Positions 8,757 through 17,639 of a stretch of DNA of 64,000 nt are shown here, in pieces. Location of the stretch: contig CAVUAA010000001.1 in assembly GCA_963739345.1 (NCBI GenBank), positions 682,001-746,000 of the forward strand. The letters run 5' to 3'. Positions within the stretch are counted from its first letter, which is position 1. Each line of letters begins with the position of its first letter. The position numbers and the translations under genes were made by a program. Source of the DNA: CAVUAA01 sp963739345 (GTDB taxonomy: Bacteria; Chlamydiota; Chlamydiia; Chlamydiales; JAFEGQ01). Below the pieces are notes generated by a model, which was not told the origin of the DNA, made no database searches, and worked only from the letters and a program-made list of their open reading frames with translations.

Positions 8757-9236
8757 TTAGCCGACCGGAATGTGAACGCCGATGTCGACCAGCATGGGGT
8801 TTTCCATCCGGCGGTAATCATCGAGGTTCATCTTAACCGTCTCTGTGTGCGTGCCGGCGTTGAAGACAATGTGAGTCTCGTCGGAGAGGCTCTTGTCGAG
8901 GTAGACGGGAAGACCGGCCCAGTAGCCAAACGGAGGCTCCGCACCCAGCTCACATTCAGGAAACAGATCGCCCACCTGTTCCTCAGAAGCCAGTTTGAGA
9001 TCCTCCACGCCAACGGCGGTGCGCAGCTTGTCGAAGTCAATGTTGTGGATGGCCGGCATCACACAGAGGATATACCCTTCGGGCCCCTCCACCAGTACCG
9101 ACTTAACCATTGCGCGGCCTGCAACATGCTGATTTGCAGCAATTTCAGGTGCCGTATAGGCCACCTGATGATGGAGCACCTCATACTCAACATGCTTAGC
9201 ATCAAGGTAATCCGTGACCTTACTTAGATGACTCAT
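8757..9236 (-). CDS. YbaK/EbsC-type aminoacyl-tRNA deacylase domain protein
   Basis: 159 residues matching the YbaK/prolyl-tRNA-editing fold: an N-terminal VTDYLDAKHVEYEVLHH segment, MVKSVLVEGPEGYILCVMPA with the conserved lysine, and a C-terminal GLPVYLDKSLSDETHIVFNAG stretch, given here only as a landmark. Proteins of this family hydrolyse mischarged tRNAs (for example Cys- or Ala-tRNA-Pro) in the cytoplasm; the exact substrate cannot be read from the sequence. A good ribosome site (GGAGGGAAG) precedes the ATG. It sits between two WXXGXW paralogs but has no evident functional link to them. Confidence 0.85.
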   Translation of the reverse strand: MSHLSKVTDYLDAKHVEYEVLHHQVAYTAPEIAANQHVAGRAMVKSVLVEGPEGYILCVMPAIHNIDFDKLRTAVGVEDLKLASEEQVGDLFPECELGAEPPFGYWAGLPVYLDKSLSDETHIVFNAGTHTETVKMNLDDYRRMENPMLVDIGVHIPVG

Positions 9237-9304
9237 CGCTTCCCTCCTTGGAAGACTCCACTTCTCCTAACAATTAGCACATTTCGCCAATCGGGAAAAA
9301 TTGG

Positions 9305-10429
9305 TTAAGCTTGAGGAGGTTGGGGAGCGCGATCGACCTGGCCGCTAACTTTCACCGGCTTCTCCCCCGGCCTAAGCACCTCTGGCCGCTCAAGGTCCCC
9401 TGGTATCTCCCTCTTGCCAGTGGGACGAAGCGGCTCAGTCGCCCCTTTTTTCATGGTGAACGGAGGGCGCACACCCTCAAACATAATCAGCATCTGCTGA
9501 GGAGGTGGCATGATCTGTTCTGCGAGAGCGGCTGTCATCCAGGAGGGCTGCTCGAACCCTTTGTGCCCCCACCACCAGAACAATTTCCACTGATCGGCCC
9601 ATGAGAGGCTCCACCACACCCACGACTCCCACCAAGGGGGGGTGCAACACCACTGAGCCCACCAGCCGATGTGATAATAGTAGTGGTGGTGATACCACGC
9701 AATGTAGTCGGGATAATGGAGAAACGCCCGCTTGATCACCGCGTCGTAGGGGAGCGGATCGCTCGGCGTATAGGAAAAGCCAGCCCGCTCCCCCTTTCCG
9801 ATGGCAACATTCTTATACATCGTCCCAAGCTGTTGGAACTGCCAATCCCAGTGGCCCGGAACAAAAACCACCCCCCCATCCCGCTCAGTGTAGTGAGACG
9901 GAACGAACACCCAGTCGGGCTGCAAGTGCTCCCACCGACCGTCGAGCCATTCGTAGCTCTCGCTCTTCTTATCGTATGACCAGTATCCCGGAATCCAAAA
10001 TGAATCATCGTCGGGAGGGGTCTTGGTCCCCTCTCGATATGGCTCGGGTGGCCGCTTCGCAATCAGCTCCAGGTCGGTTCCACTCCAAAATCCAGGATAC
10101 CACACCCACTCTCCCTTCCGCTCTTTCCACTCACCCGCAATCCACCGATGACCCGGAGGCGGCTGACGCCAAACACCCGTTACCCAAATGAAGTCGTCCC
10201 TCGCCTGCGACCACGCCCAGTAGCCGAAGACCCACTCTTCCCCATTTCCCCCCTTTCCTGGCTCCTTCTCATCCACTCGCACCGGCGGTCTGTCGGCGAC
10301 CGACTCCAACTCTACCAACCCACGCACAGCCGTTAAGTAGGCCTCATGCACTGGCCCCTCTTCAATCACCTCCACATCGGCCATGAGCGGCGCGACCACC
10401 ATCACCAGAACAGACAACAAACGACGCAT
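9305..10429 (-). CDS. Trp-rich WXXGXW-repeat secreted protein (paralog)
   Basis: 374-residue paralog of the protein at 6971-8521. It has the same signal peptide type (MRRLLSVLVMVVAPLMA), the same opening VEVIEEGPVHEAYLTAVRG, the same order of repeats (WVFGYWAW, WIAGEWKE, YPGFWS, WIPGYWSY, FVPGHWDW) and the same Trp/His block (AWYHHHYYYHIGWW, FWWWGHKG). It lacks the long Pro/Arg repeat tail and ends in a short proline-rich segment. The duplication flanks the YbaK-like gene, so the ancestral unit probably duplicated around it or the gene was inserted later. Envelope role inferred from the signal peptide; biochemical role unknown. Confidence 0.85.
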   Translation of the reverse strand: MRRLLSVLVMVVAPLMADVEVIEEGPVHEAYLTAVRGLVELESVADRPPVRVDEKEPGKGGNGEEWVFGYWAWSQARDDFIWVTGVWRQPPPGHRWIAGEWKERKGEWVWYPGFWSGTDLELIAKRPPEPYREGTKTPPDDDSFWIPGYWSYDKKSESYEWLDGRWEHLQPDWVFVPSHYTERDGGVVFVPGHWDWQFQQLGTMYKNVAIGKGERAGFSYTPSDPLPYDAVIKRAFLHYPDYIAWYHHHYYYHIGWWAQWCCTPPWWESWVWWSLSWADQWKLFWWWGHKGFEQPSWMTAALAEQIMPPPQQMLIMFEGVRPPFTMKKGATEPLRPTGKREIPGDLERPEVLRPGEKPVKVSGQVDRAPQPPQA

Positions 10430-10902
10430 GAGCTTCCTCCTATCTCACTGCGATACCAGATAGAGGAATTCCGCACATCGCGCTACTGCACTACGCAACC
10501 AATCTTCTTTTTCTGGAGCTTTCCCTCAAGCACCTCAAGAGTCGGCGCCTCATTCTCATCATCTGGCGGGCACGTACATAGAATTTCGCGGCTGCCGGTC
10601 CTTCCAAAGGTGGTGTGCATAATGCGCCTGGCCAGCACAAACCCGTCGAGTTCAGAGAAGCGAACAATCCTCTCGCTGCCAAACTGGGGATGCAAGATCC
10701 AGGAGCAGTATTCCCCCCACCAAACCCACGTCCGCTTACCTCGCCAGCGGAGTTCAATCCGCTCAAACTGGTCTTGGCGTTCTCGCCTGTATGATTTACG
10801 CCAGAAATGCACAACTTTCAGCTCGCTGATGACAGGTTTGACTTCGTAAAACTCACTCTCGCGCCTTTTGATTGGAACCAACTTTCCAGCAGGCGTTTTC
10901 CA

Positions 10903-11066
10903 CCCTGTGTTGCATAAATCCGATCTACGCATTGTGCCGGGCTTTGGTCCTGGGGTGGCGGTAGACGTGTGTCACATACTCGGGCGAGTAGGGGCGCACG
11001 TCTGCCGACGCATCCAGGGCCGAATGTCGGCGCAAGGCGTACAATCGGTATTTATACAACACACCC
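10903..11066. mobile_element. 164-bp foldback MITE, copy 1 (older)
   Basis: Same length and orientation as the copy at 11537-11700, with clear internal sequence identity (for example CATACTCGGGCGAGTAGGGG). The terminal inverted repeats are degraded: the left end has CCC in place of GGG, and the right end reads ATTTATACAACACACCC. No target duplication is recognisable. It interrupts the 3' part of the F-box pseudogene. No coding capacity. Confidence 0.85.
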
Positions 11067-11536
11067 TCACAGGCAGCACATAGACCTCGATGAACCGACC
11101 GAAGTAATCTCGATAGTTCTTGATCTTCACTGGATATTTGAACTGCCAGAGCTTTTCCAGATTAGAGTTGAAGCCGACAACGTCGCTCCAGCAATTCCTG
11201 CAGAAAAAGACAGGATCAGACTTGAATTCCTTACGGCTCGTCGGAGCCACAATGATCTTCCGCTTCGACTCGAAATCCGTTAATACCCATGTCTTTGACT
11301 TCGTATCTGCACGGTAAACCTTATACTTGCGATCTCTCTCTTGGCCCTCACACTCCAACCTCCGCCGTGATACACGTCCGTCCCACTTCCGTGGAAAGCA
11401 AACAACCTTCCTCTGATCAGATTGATCACCGACCAGCCCAGCTTCTTCCATGAGTCCTGAACCTTTGGCAGGTGCGGCCAGTGGGAGTTACGCAAATACA
11501 TCCAGACCGTTTCATGATCTAGCTTGTTGCGCCATC

Positions 11537-11700
11537 GGGTGTGTTGCATAAATCCGAAATGCGCATTGTGCTGGGCTTTGGTTCTGGTGCGGTGGCAGAC
11601 GTGCGTCACATACTCGGGCGAGTAGGGGCGCACGTCTGCTTCCGCATCCAGGGCCGAATGCCAGTGCAAGGCGTACAATCGGTATTTATGCAACACACCC
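11537..11700. mobile_element. 164-bp foldback MITE, copy 2, with 8-bp target duplication
   Basis: Ends are GGGTGTGTTGCATAAAT and its perfect 17-bp inverse, ATTTATGCAACACACCC. The element is flanked on both sides by GCGCCATC (11529-11536 and 11701-11708), a clean 8-bp target-site duplication. The interior is itself an imperfect palindrome centred near 11620 (CAGACGTGCG ... CGCACGTCTG). The terminal sequence resembles the GGxxTTGTTGxATAAATC ends of IS5/IS903-type insertion sequences, which is recollection. No transposase is present in the window, so it would need one supplied in trans. It splits the F-box domain of the neighbouring pseudogene. Confidence 0.92.
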
Positions 11701-11864
11701 GCGCCATCCCTTTGACACCTGTCGACAACTGAGATAGTCCTTGACCGACATCCGACTGACGATCATTCCCACTACTGGAAAGCCTGCTTTTCCATCTCTA
11801 GCTCCTCTAAAAAGAATTCATTGGGAATTGAATTATTTGTGTTACGGTGCGGATCGATTATATC

Positions 11865-11870
11865 AGGAGG
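11865..11870 (+). promoter_or_regulatory. Ribosome binding site that fixes the gadB start
   Basis: AGGAGG ends five bases before the GTG at 11876. It argues against the longer in-frame reading from the TTG at 11741, which would run into the 5' end of the F-box pseudogene. Confidence 0.8.
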
Positions 11871-11875
11871 CTCAC

Positions 11876-13255
11876 GTGGTTCACAAGCAAGTCAATTTAG
11901 GGGATATGTCGGAAGAAGATCAGAGCCACGCGACCACCTACGCGTCACGCTTCCTCACCACCTCTGTCCCCAAATACGAATTGCCTGAGGAGTCGATGCC
12001 AGCGCGGGCAGCCTATCAGATCTGTCACGATGAGCTGAAAATCGACGGCAATCCGAGCCTCAATTTGGCCTCCTTCGTCACCACCTGGATGGAAGACGAG
12101 GCGCTCAAGCTGATGAGCGAGACTGCCAATAAGAACCTCGTTGATGAAGACGAGTATCCGCAGACCAAGCGGATCGAGCGGCGGTGTATCAACATGCTCG
12201 CCCACCTCTTCCACTCCCCTGCCGAGAGTCAGGCGATAGGGACCAGCACCATCGGCTCATCCGAAGCGATCATGCTCGCAGGCCTCTCCCACAAGTGGAG
12301 ATGGAAAGAGCGGACGGGGGGCAAGGGAACTCCCAATATTGTGATGAGCGCCGACATTCAAGTTGTGTGGGACAAATTCGCCCGCTATTTCGAAGTGGAG
12401 CCCCGCATTATCCCTCTAGAAAAAGGGCGCTACACACTTCCTGTAGAAGAGGCCATTGCAGCTTGCGACGAAAACACCATTTGCATAGTCGCCGTCCTCG
12501 GCACCACCTTCACCGGTGCCTTTGATCCAATCGAAGAGCTCAATGACGCCCTATGTGAGAAAGGACTCGACATCCCCATTCATGTCGATGCGGCTAGCGG
12601 CGGCTTTGTCGCTCCCTTCGTCTACCCTAATCTCAAGTGGGACTTCCGCCTCTCGCAGGTGAAAACCATCAACGTCTCAGGCCACAAATACGGCCTCGTC
12701 TGCCCCGGTGTCGGCTGGGTACTGTGGCGCAATAAAAGCTACCTTCCCGACGACCTCGTCTTCAACGTCAACTACCTTGGGGGCGACATGCCCACCTTCA
12801 ACCTCAACTTCTCTCGCAGCGCCTCGCAGGTGATCGCACAATATTACAACTTCCTCCGCCTCGGCTCTGATGGATACACCCGCATCATGGAAGCGCTCCT
12901 TAGCATCCAGAAATTTCTCATCTCCGCCATCAAAAGCCTAGAGATCTTTGACATTCTCACTCCCGACTCCAGCCTCCCCCTCGTCACCCTCTCACTCAAA
13001 GGCAAACAGCCCTTCACCGTCTTTGACCTCGCCCGCACCCTCCGCGAACGGGGCTGGATCGTCCCCGCCTACACCATGCCCGAAAACGCCCAGGACATTG
13101 CTGTCCTTCGCATTGTCGTCCGTGAGGGCCTCAGCCGCGACATGGCCGGTCTTCTCGTCAACGATCTCAAACGGTCCATCGCCGACCTCCACACCCGCGA
13201 GGCCAAGCCGATCACCGCCACCCCCGGCACCACCCGCCCCATCGGCGTCTGCTAG
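11876..13255 (+). CDS. gadB: Glutamate decarboxylase (PLP-dependent)
   Basis: 459 residues from the GTG at 11876, close to the usual length of bacterial GadA/GadB (about 466). Family landmarks are SVPKYELPEESMP, NLASFVTTWME, GTSTIGSSEAIMLAG, HVDAASGGFVAPF and the PLP-lysine site VSGHKYGLVCPGVGW. The enzyme converts glutamate to GABA with uptake of a proton, usually as acid-stress defence in the cytoplasm. No GadC-type antiporter is visible nearby. Its stop overlaps the stop of the convergent ankyrin/Sel1 gene by three bases. The short region upstream of the start (11796-11875) must hold its promoter, divergent from the ruined F-box gene. Confidence 0.95.
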   Translation: MVHKQVNLGDMSEEDQSHATTYASRFLTTSVPKYELPEESMPARAAYQICHDELKIDGNPSLNLASFVTTWMEDEALKLMSETANKNLVDEDEYPQTKRIERRCINMLAHLFHSPAESQAIGTSTIGSSEAIMLAGLSHKWRWKERTGGKGTPNIVMSADIQVVWDKFARYFEVEPRIIPLEKGRYTLPVEEAIAACDENTICIVAVLGTTFTGAFDPIEELNDALCEKGLDIPIHVDAASGGFVAPFVYPNLKWDFRLSQVKTINVSGHKYGLVCPGVGWVLWRNKSYLPDDLVFNVNYLGGDMPTFNLNFSRSASQVIAQYYNFLRLGSDGYTRIMEALLSIQKFLISAIKSLEIFDILTPDSSLPLVTLSLKGKQPFTVFDLARTLRERGWIVPAYTMPENAQDIAVLRIVVREGLSRDMAGLLVNDLKRSIADLHTREAKPITATPGTTRPIGVC

Positions 13256-16200
13256 AACTCCAGTAGTTCCATCGCCTCTATATGACCAGCATCAGCCGCG
13301 GCTTCCAGGTACTCCCTTGCTCTCCACGGGTCCTTTTTAACGCCCCATCCCTTAAGGCAAATATTGTACATCTGAAAGTTGGCCTTGGGATGTCCACCTT
13401 CAGCTGCCAATTTAAACCACTTGATGCCCCTTTGATCGTTTTTTGCATCACATCCGATCCCTGTCCACCAGCAGAGCCCGAGACAGTAACACGCCTCAAC
13501 GTGCCCCCCTTTTGCCGCTCGCTTATAGCGATTGAAAGCCGTTAGGAACATTTTGTTTCCTTCTGCAATCTTCGCTGCATGGTACTGTGCCGAGGCACTA
13601 CCCTTCTTGTCTGCCGCGTCAAAACACTTACACGCGTTAGACATGTTGGAATTCAATTCACCTCTGCCAAGCTCATGGCAAAGCCCCAGAAGATACAGCT
13701 GCTCAGCCTCGATCTCACCCTTTTCTTCCTGCTTTAACAACCGTGCAACAAGGCCGTTGACGACCTTGTCATCCTTTTCAAACTTTTCAGAGCGGATCAC
13801 CACCTCGAGAGTCGATATGTCGCCCTTTTCGAACGCAATGTCGACTGCTGTCCGTTGTTTCGAATCGAGGGCGCATAAATTGGCTCCAGCTTTAAGGAGA
13901 ATTTCAAAGCTCTTCACGTGCCCGTGCTCAGCCGCCCAGTGGAGCGGGGAAGAACCTCCCTTGTCGGGAAGGTTCACATTACACTTAGCATTCACAAGTA
14001 GCTGCACAATCTCGGTCCGTTTACTACCGCGTAGCGCAAGATGGAGCGGCGTCGCGCCCTCTTTCTGATCTTTCTGATCGAGCAGTTTCCAAACCTGTTC
14101 ATCCTGACACGCTGCAATGATGCGCACCATCTCCTGCTGCTTAACGAGAACCGCTAGGTGGAGGGCGTTGTAACCGACGCTACTGAGATCGTCCAAACCA
14201 ACTCCCCACTCAAGGAGTAACCTCACTGCCTCCGACCGACCTTCAATGACCGCACGATGAAGCCCGGTCAGACTCTTGACGTCAGCCGACTTAAGGCTTG
14301 CTCCGCATTGTTTGAGCAGCTTAAGCACTTCCACGTCTCCCCGCCCACAGGCTAATAGAAAAGGAGTAGCCTGCTGACCGTCTCGTGGATCAACGTCCTT
14401 GAGTTGACTTAGAAGAAACTCTAGGCTTTTGAGCGGCCACTTGGCTGCGGCACGGTGCAACAGAGTTTCGTCGGCTTGATCGAATTGGCGCAAGTTTGCC
14501 CCTTCCAGTACGCAATACTCAGCCACCGTCGTCGCTCCCAATTCGAGAGCCGCGAATAATATTTCGTTGGGGTCTGCGACTCCCAATCGATAAGTGTTTT
14601 CTCCTAAAAGAACGCTGAATTTTCCCTGTGCCTTCGCTATCTCCTGCAGATCCAATGCAGAGATGTGCTTGCATTCCCCAATGGCAATATCGATATTTGG
14701 AGAGGCCTTGCCGAGCTCAATCAACCCATCCTTGGCCAACTGCTGGCTAAAACTCTCCAGACGAAGCATTTTAATCTGTGGGAATTCTTCGAGAATTCCG
14801 ACGACCTGCTCGCTCCAGAGTAGAGAGTGCCGTAAGCGTAGGTCGTGCAATTGCGGCATCAATTTGAGCACCTTGGCAATAAAAGCTGCGCACTCTTCGT
14901 CATTGTACTCGTCTAGCGGCACCTCTCTAAACCACTGCTCCAGTAGCTCAAAGGGTGTTTTTTTGTCCTGCTGCTTGGGTGCCTCCACTCCAACCCTCAA
15001 CAGCCCCTGATAAACCGGATCGCGCTTCGAGAGGGTATGCGAGGGATAGCAGAATCCCTTCTCGGGGAAAAGCAACCCCTCTTGATCCTTATAGTCGCTA
15101 AATTTCTCCGCAAACCGCTTATATAGAGCCGCAACTTCCGGATAGACTATCTTAAACAGCTGACCCAGAGTAATCTCACCGTCACGGCTACACACCTCTT
15201 TCAAGCCTCTCAAAGCGCGATAGGTCAGCGAGACAGTCTCATATGACATTGTAATGGGAAGGCCAAGCTCCTCTCTCTCATGCATTGAGAAGATGCCAGA
15301 CTGTTCACATTCGCTGTTTCGCTGTCCGATCTGGCGAAGCCACTCTAGGACCATCTCTTCCGGGTTGACTTTGGCCAACCGGAGGCGTACCTCCTCATCA
15401 AGCGACCGATCTCGATAGAGAATTAGGAGCATGCTGCGCAGATTCAAGATCGGCTCCCCCCTTCTCATTAGCACAGGAGGCAGAAGCGATTCACGATACT
15501 CCTTGGCCATCAGCCTGCCATCACAGACGAGTAAATTCTCTGATTTGTCGCGGGATGGGCGGACGAGTAAACTCAAGCAAAACTGAGTAGAAATGCTTCT
15601 CGGACTAGGAGGTCGAACCGAAAACCGCTCTTTTAGCCTCTTGGCAAGGTTGGATGTGGAGGGCTCTTCGCAAGCCATCGCCACACTCTCAATTCGTCGC
15701 TTAACTAGCTTATAGTTTTTCTCAAGCTTGGGATTTTCCGAAAAAATCTTGGTAACCGACTTCCCAGTAGTACTTCTAAGGTCTGCAAGCCGCTGTCGCT
15801 CACGACTTCCTTTGCTCACTTCTGCCCCGATATCAGCGATCCAGATATCGCGCACCTTAATCGCCTCTTTTTCAAGCACGCAGTCGCCAAACAGTAGGTG
15901 GGCGAGGGTCGTAACTGCAAATTCTCGATCAGCTTGCGGCGAATTTAGCCCAGCCAACTGCTCCAATCGGACCCTTTGCCTTTCACCTGCCTTAGTTGCT
16001 CGTTTTCCCTTGATCGCTACCCCTGATTGCTGGTTGTAATAATCGACCCCGGCAAGACGTCGCCCCTCCTTCTGAGTGATTTGCCACACTCGGTTCCAAC
16101 CACATAGCCGGGCTGGCCCCACCAGCAGCTGAATACGCTTTTCTTCCGGTGCCTTGCACACGTTTTTGATAAAATCGTCGTAGCCGGTTATCACCGCTAG

Positions 16201-16506
16201 AAGATCATTCCTTGCACTCTTACTACCCTCCCACCTGGCGCACAGCTCACTCATCTGATTCCGCAAAGCGACCAGTGGCGCAAAAAATGAGTGGGTGTTC
16301 TTCATTTTCTTTTTTAGGAGTTTCTCCACCCGACTTGTCCATTGCTGAGTGCAGATGGTCTCCGGAAAGTCAAGGCTCGCCATCAAGGCATAGCTGGAAC
16401 AGAGCTCGTGCAAACGGCGAAGGGGGCCTGCTAGTGGATCCTCTTTGGCATTGGGGATGAGTGACTCCATAATCCGAGACCCTGGCTCAACGGCAATTTC
16501 TTCCAC
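13252..16506 (-). CDS. Large ankyrin-repeat plus Sel1-repeat protein
   Basis: 1084 residues from a GTG preceded by GGGAGAG. The first 500 or so residues form a helical region I do not recognise, with landmarks LLVGPARLCGWNRVWQITQ and LNLRSMLLILY; both recur in the divergent neighbour. A short leucine-rich stretch follows (about 550-640). Ankyrin repeats cover about 670-920 (TPFLLACGRGDVEVLKLL, TPLHLALRGSKRTEIVQLL, SPLHWAAEHGHVKSFEILL). Sel1-like repeats occupy about 950-1080 (AKGGHVEACYCLGLCWWTG, AAEGGHPKANFQMYNICLKG). Such repeat combinations mediate protein-protein contacts and are common among effectors of intracellular bacteria; no signal peptide is seen. Codon use looks less GC-biased than in the core genes. 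Delivery to the host is inference. Confidence 0.88.
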   Translation of the reverse strand: MEEIAVEPGSRIMESLIPNAKEDPLAGPLRRLHELCSSYALMASLDFPETICTQQWTSRVEKLLKKKMKNTHSFFAPLVALRNQMSELCARWEGSKSARNDLLAVITGYDDFIKNVCKAPEEKRIQLLVGPARLCGWNRVWQITQKEGRRLAGVDYYNQQSGVAIKGKRATKAGERQRVRLEQLAGLNSPQADREFAVTTLAHLLFGDCVLEKEAIKVRDIWIADIGAEVSKGSRERQRLADLRSTTGKSVTKIFSENPKLEKNYKLVKRRIESVAMACEEPSTSNLAKRLKERFSVRPPSPRSISTQFCLSLLVRPSRDKSENLLVCDGRLMAKEYRESLLPPVLMRRGEPILNLRSMLLILYRDRSLDEEVRLRLAKVNPEEMVLEWLRQIGQRNSECEQSGIFSMHEREELGLPITMSYETVSLTYRALRGLKEVCSRDGEITLGQLFKIVYPEVAALYKRFAEKFSDYKDQEGLLFPEKGFCYPSHTLSKRDPVYQGLLRVGVEAPKQQDKKTPFELLEQWFREVPLDEYNDEECAAFIAKVLKLMPQLHDLRLRHSLLWSEQVVGILEEFPQIKMLRLESFSQQLAKDGLIELGKASPNIDIAIGECKHISALDLQEIAKAQGKFSVLLGENTYRLGVADPNEILFAALELGATTVAEYCVLEGANLRQFDQADETLLHRAAAKWPLKSLEFLLSQLKDVDPRDGQQATPFLLACGRGDVEVLKLLKQCGASLKSADVKSLTGLHRAVIEGRSEAVRLLLEWGVGLDDLSSVGYNALHLAVLVKQQEMVRIIAACQDEQVWKLLDQKDQKEGATPLHLALRGSKRTEIVQLLVNAKCNVNLPDKGGSSPLHWAAEHGHVKSFEILLKAGANLCALDSKQRTAVDIAFEKGDISTLEVVIRSEKFEKDDKVVNGLVARLLKQEEKGEIEAEQLYLLGLCHELGRGELNSNMSNACKCFDAADKKGSASAQYHAAKIAEGNKMFLTAFNRYKRAAKGGHVEACYCLGLCWWTGIGCDAKNDQRGIKWFKLAAEGGHPKANFQMYNICLKGWGVKKDPWRAREYLEAAADAGHIEAMELLEF

Positions 16507-16653
16507 AATAACTCTCCCTATTCACAATTTTGTTTATTCTGAATTCCATGAGGCGCTAAATCTTGATCTTCTCTTGACTTCTCGTCAACAACACCTTGAC
16601 AATTTTCTCCCCAGAAAAGATAAGTCACCCCTCAAAACAGCGCGGAGCGAGCG

Positions 16654-17620
16654 ATGGATTCTAGTCAAAGCTATTCAAGTTACATCAACGACACAGCACA
16701 ACTAGAGACAGCCCTTGTAAGAATCACGCTGCGCGAGGAACCATTTGCAGAGATCCTCACGCGACTAAGACAGAGCAAGCACCCAGACATCGAGTCTCTA
16801 GCCCACCTGTTTGACTACCCCGAAGTCATCTGTACCCGCTCCCTTGAAGGGCCGATTAAAGATTGGAAAGTTCAAACACTTCGAGTCCAAGGAAGGCGGA
16901 AGTCCGCCCTCGTTAAACCTTTGACGGATCTGATTAAGTTGATGGGAAAGATCCAAGCAAACGGCATTGAACGGGATGACCTGACCCTTCTTAAAACACA
17001 TTACGAAGAGTTTCTTCGATCAATTCGCATAACCACTGGAGAGGGACGCCTTCGCCTTCTTAAAGGACCCGCACGCCTCTACGGCCTCCACAAGGTATGG
17101 CAGGTAGAGCAGAGTAGAGCATGCAAGATGGCGAGTGTCAACGAATACAACGAAAGCCAGCAAACGAACGCCTACGGAGCGAGCGCAGTTTCTCAGATCG
17201 ACAGAGCTCATATTAAGCGCGTCCGGATCAACCCCCTTCGTCCGGGCATGGAGGTCACCGTCGACCTCTTTGGCAAGCGACTCTTTCGACAAGGGACGGC
17301 AGCCTACCCAGCTGCTAAAACTGGAGAATATCTGGGTCTATAACACAGCCGGAGAGTGCAGTAGGGGGACCGCGGAACGCCGGCGCCTATCGGCGCTCAA
17401 ACTAGAAATGAAAAGTACGGAGGAAATCTTCCGCAACGATCCCGAGCTAAAGAGTCGCTATCTGTTTGAGGAGAAGCGGGTGGCCCATCTATTACAGGCC
17501 TCACTCTCAGTAAAAGGAAAAAGCCTGCTCGATGACATTCAGGGAAACAGCTACCACAAGCTAACTGATCGCAGCACCTCCATCCATTTCATTCTCTTGC
17601 ATCCTGCTACGCCGCTCTGA
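16654..17620 (+). pseudogene. Broken 5' portion of the Sel1 paralog (two frameshifts)
   Basis: This segment encodes the same N-terminal region as the divergent ankyrin/Sel1 protein, but in shifted frames. The first part (ATG 16654 to about 17310) contains LLKGPARLYGLHKVWQVEQ, matching LLVGPARLCGWNRVWQITQ. The frame then shifts by one and continues as LLKLENIWVYNTAGECSRG, matching the partner's IKVRDIWIADIGAEVSKG, up to about 17595. A second one-base shift leads to LLRRSDDRADNF, matching LLVRPSRDKSENL, and into the long frame from 17640. Both shifts are in the same direction. The gene is either decaying or carries assembly errors. Confidence 0.78.
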
Positions 17621-17639
17621 CGACCGTGCTGACAATTTT

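Larger units (their letters stand above)
10483..11795 (-). pseudogene. F-box protein pseudogene, broken by two foldback elements and frameshifts
   Basis: Read on the minus strand from an ATG at 11795 (AGGAG six bases upstream). The remnant goes MEKQAF, a frameshift, then MSVKDYLSCRQVSKGWR. It is cut by a 164-bp element with an 8-bp target duplication and resumes in frame as NKLDHETVWMYL when element plus one duplication are removed. The rejoined piece (DYLSCRQVSKGWRNKLDHET..W) fits an F-box: LLxLRxVCKxWRxLxxDxxLW. A second frameshift (about 11340-11370) leads to the frame with TDFESKRKIIVAP, and a second element copy interrupts at 11066-10903 before the last piece, from WKTPAGKLVPIKRRE to the stop at 10483. 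F-box proteins recruit SCF ubiquitin ligases in eukaryotes and are known as effectors in environmental chlamydiae. Family call is by eye. Confidence 0.72.

Noticed and set aside
8570..8836. 88-codon frame starting MNNETRVKTRNEERG
   Set aside because: Made of the 7-bp tandem repeat and hairpins, then runs into the YbaK-like gene on the other strand.
11280..11732. Frames starting or ending with LHK...MQHT inside the 164-bp element
   Set aside because: They are readings of the foldback element's terminal repeats and not genes. The parts outside the element belong to the F-box remnant.
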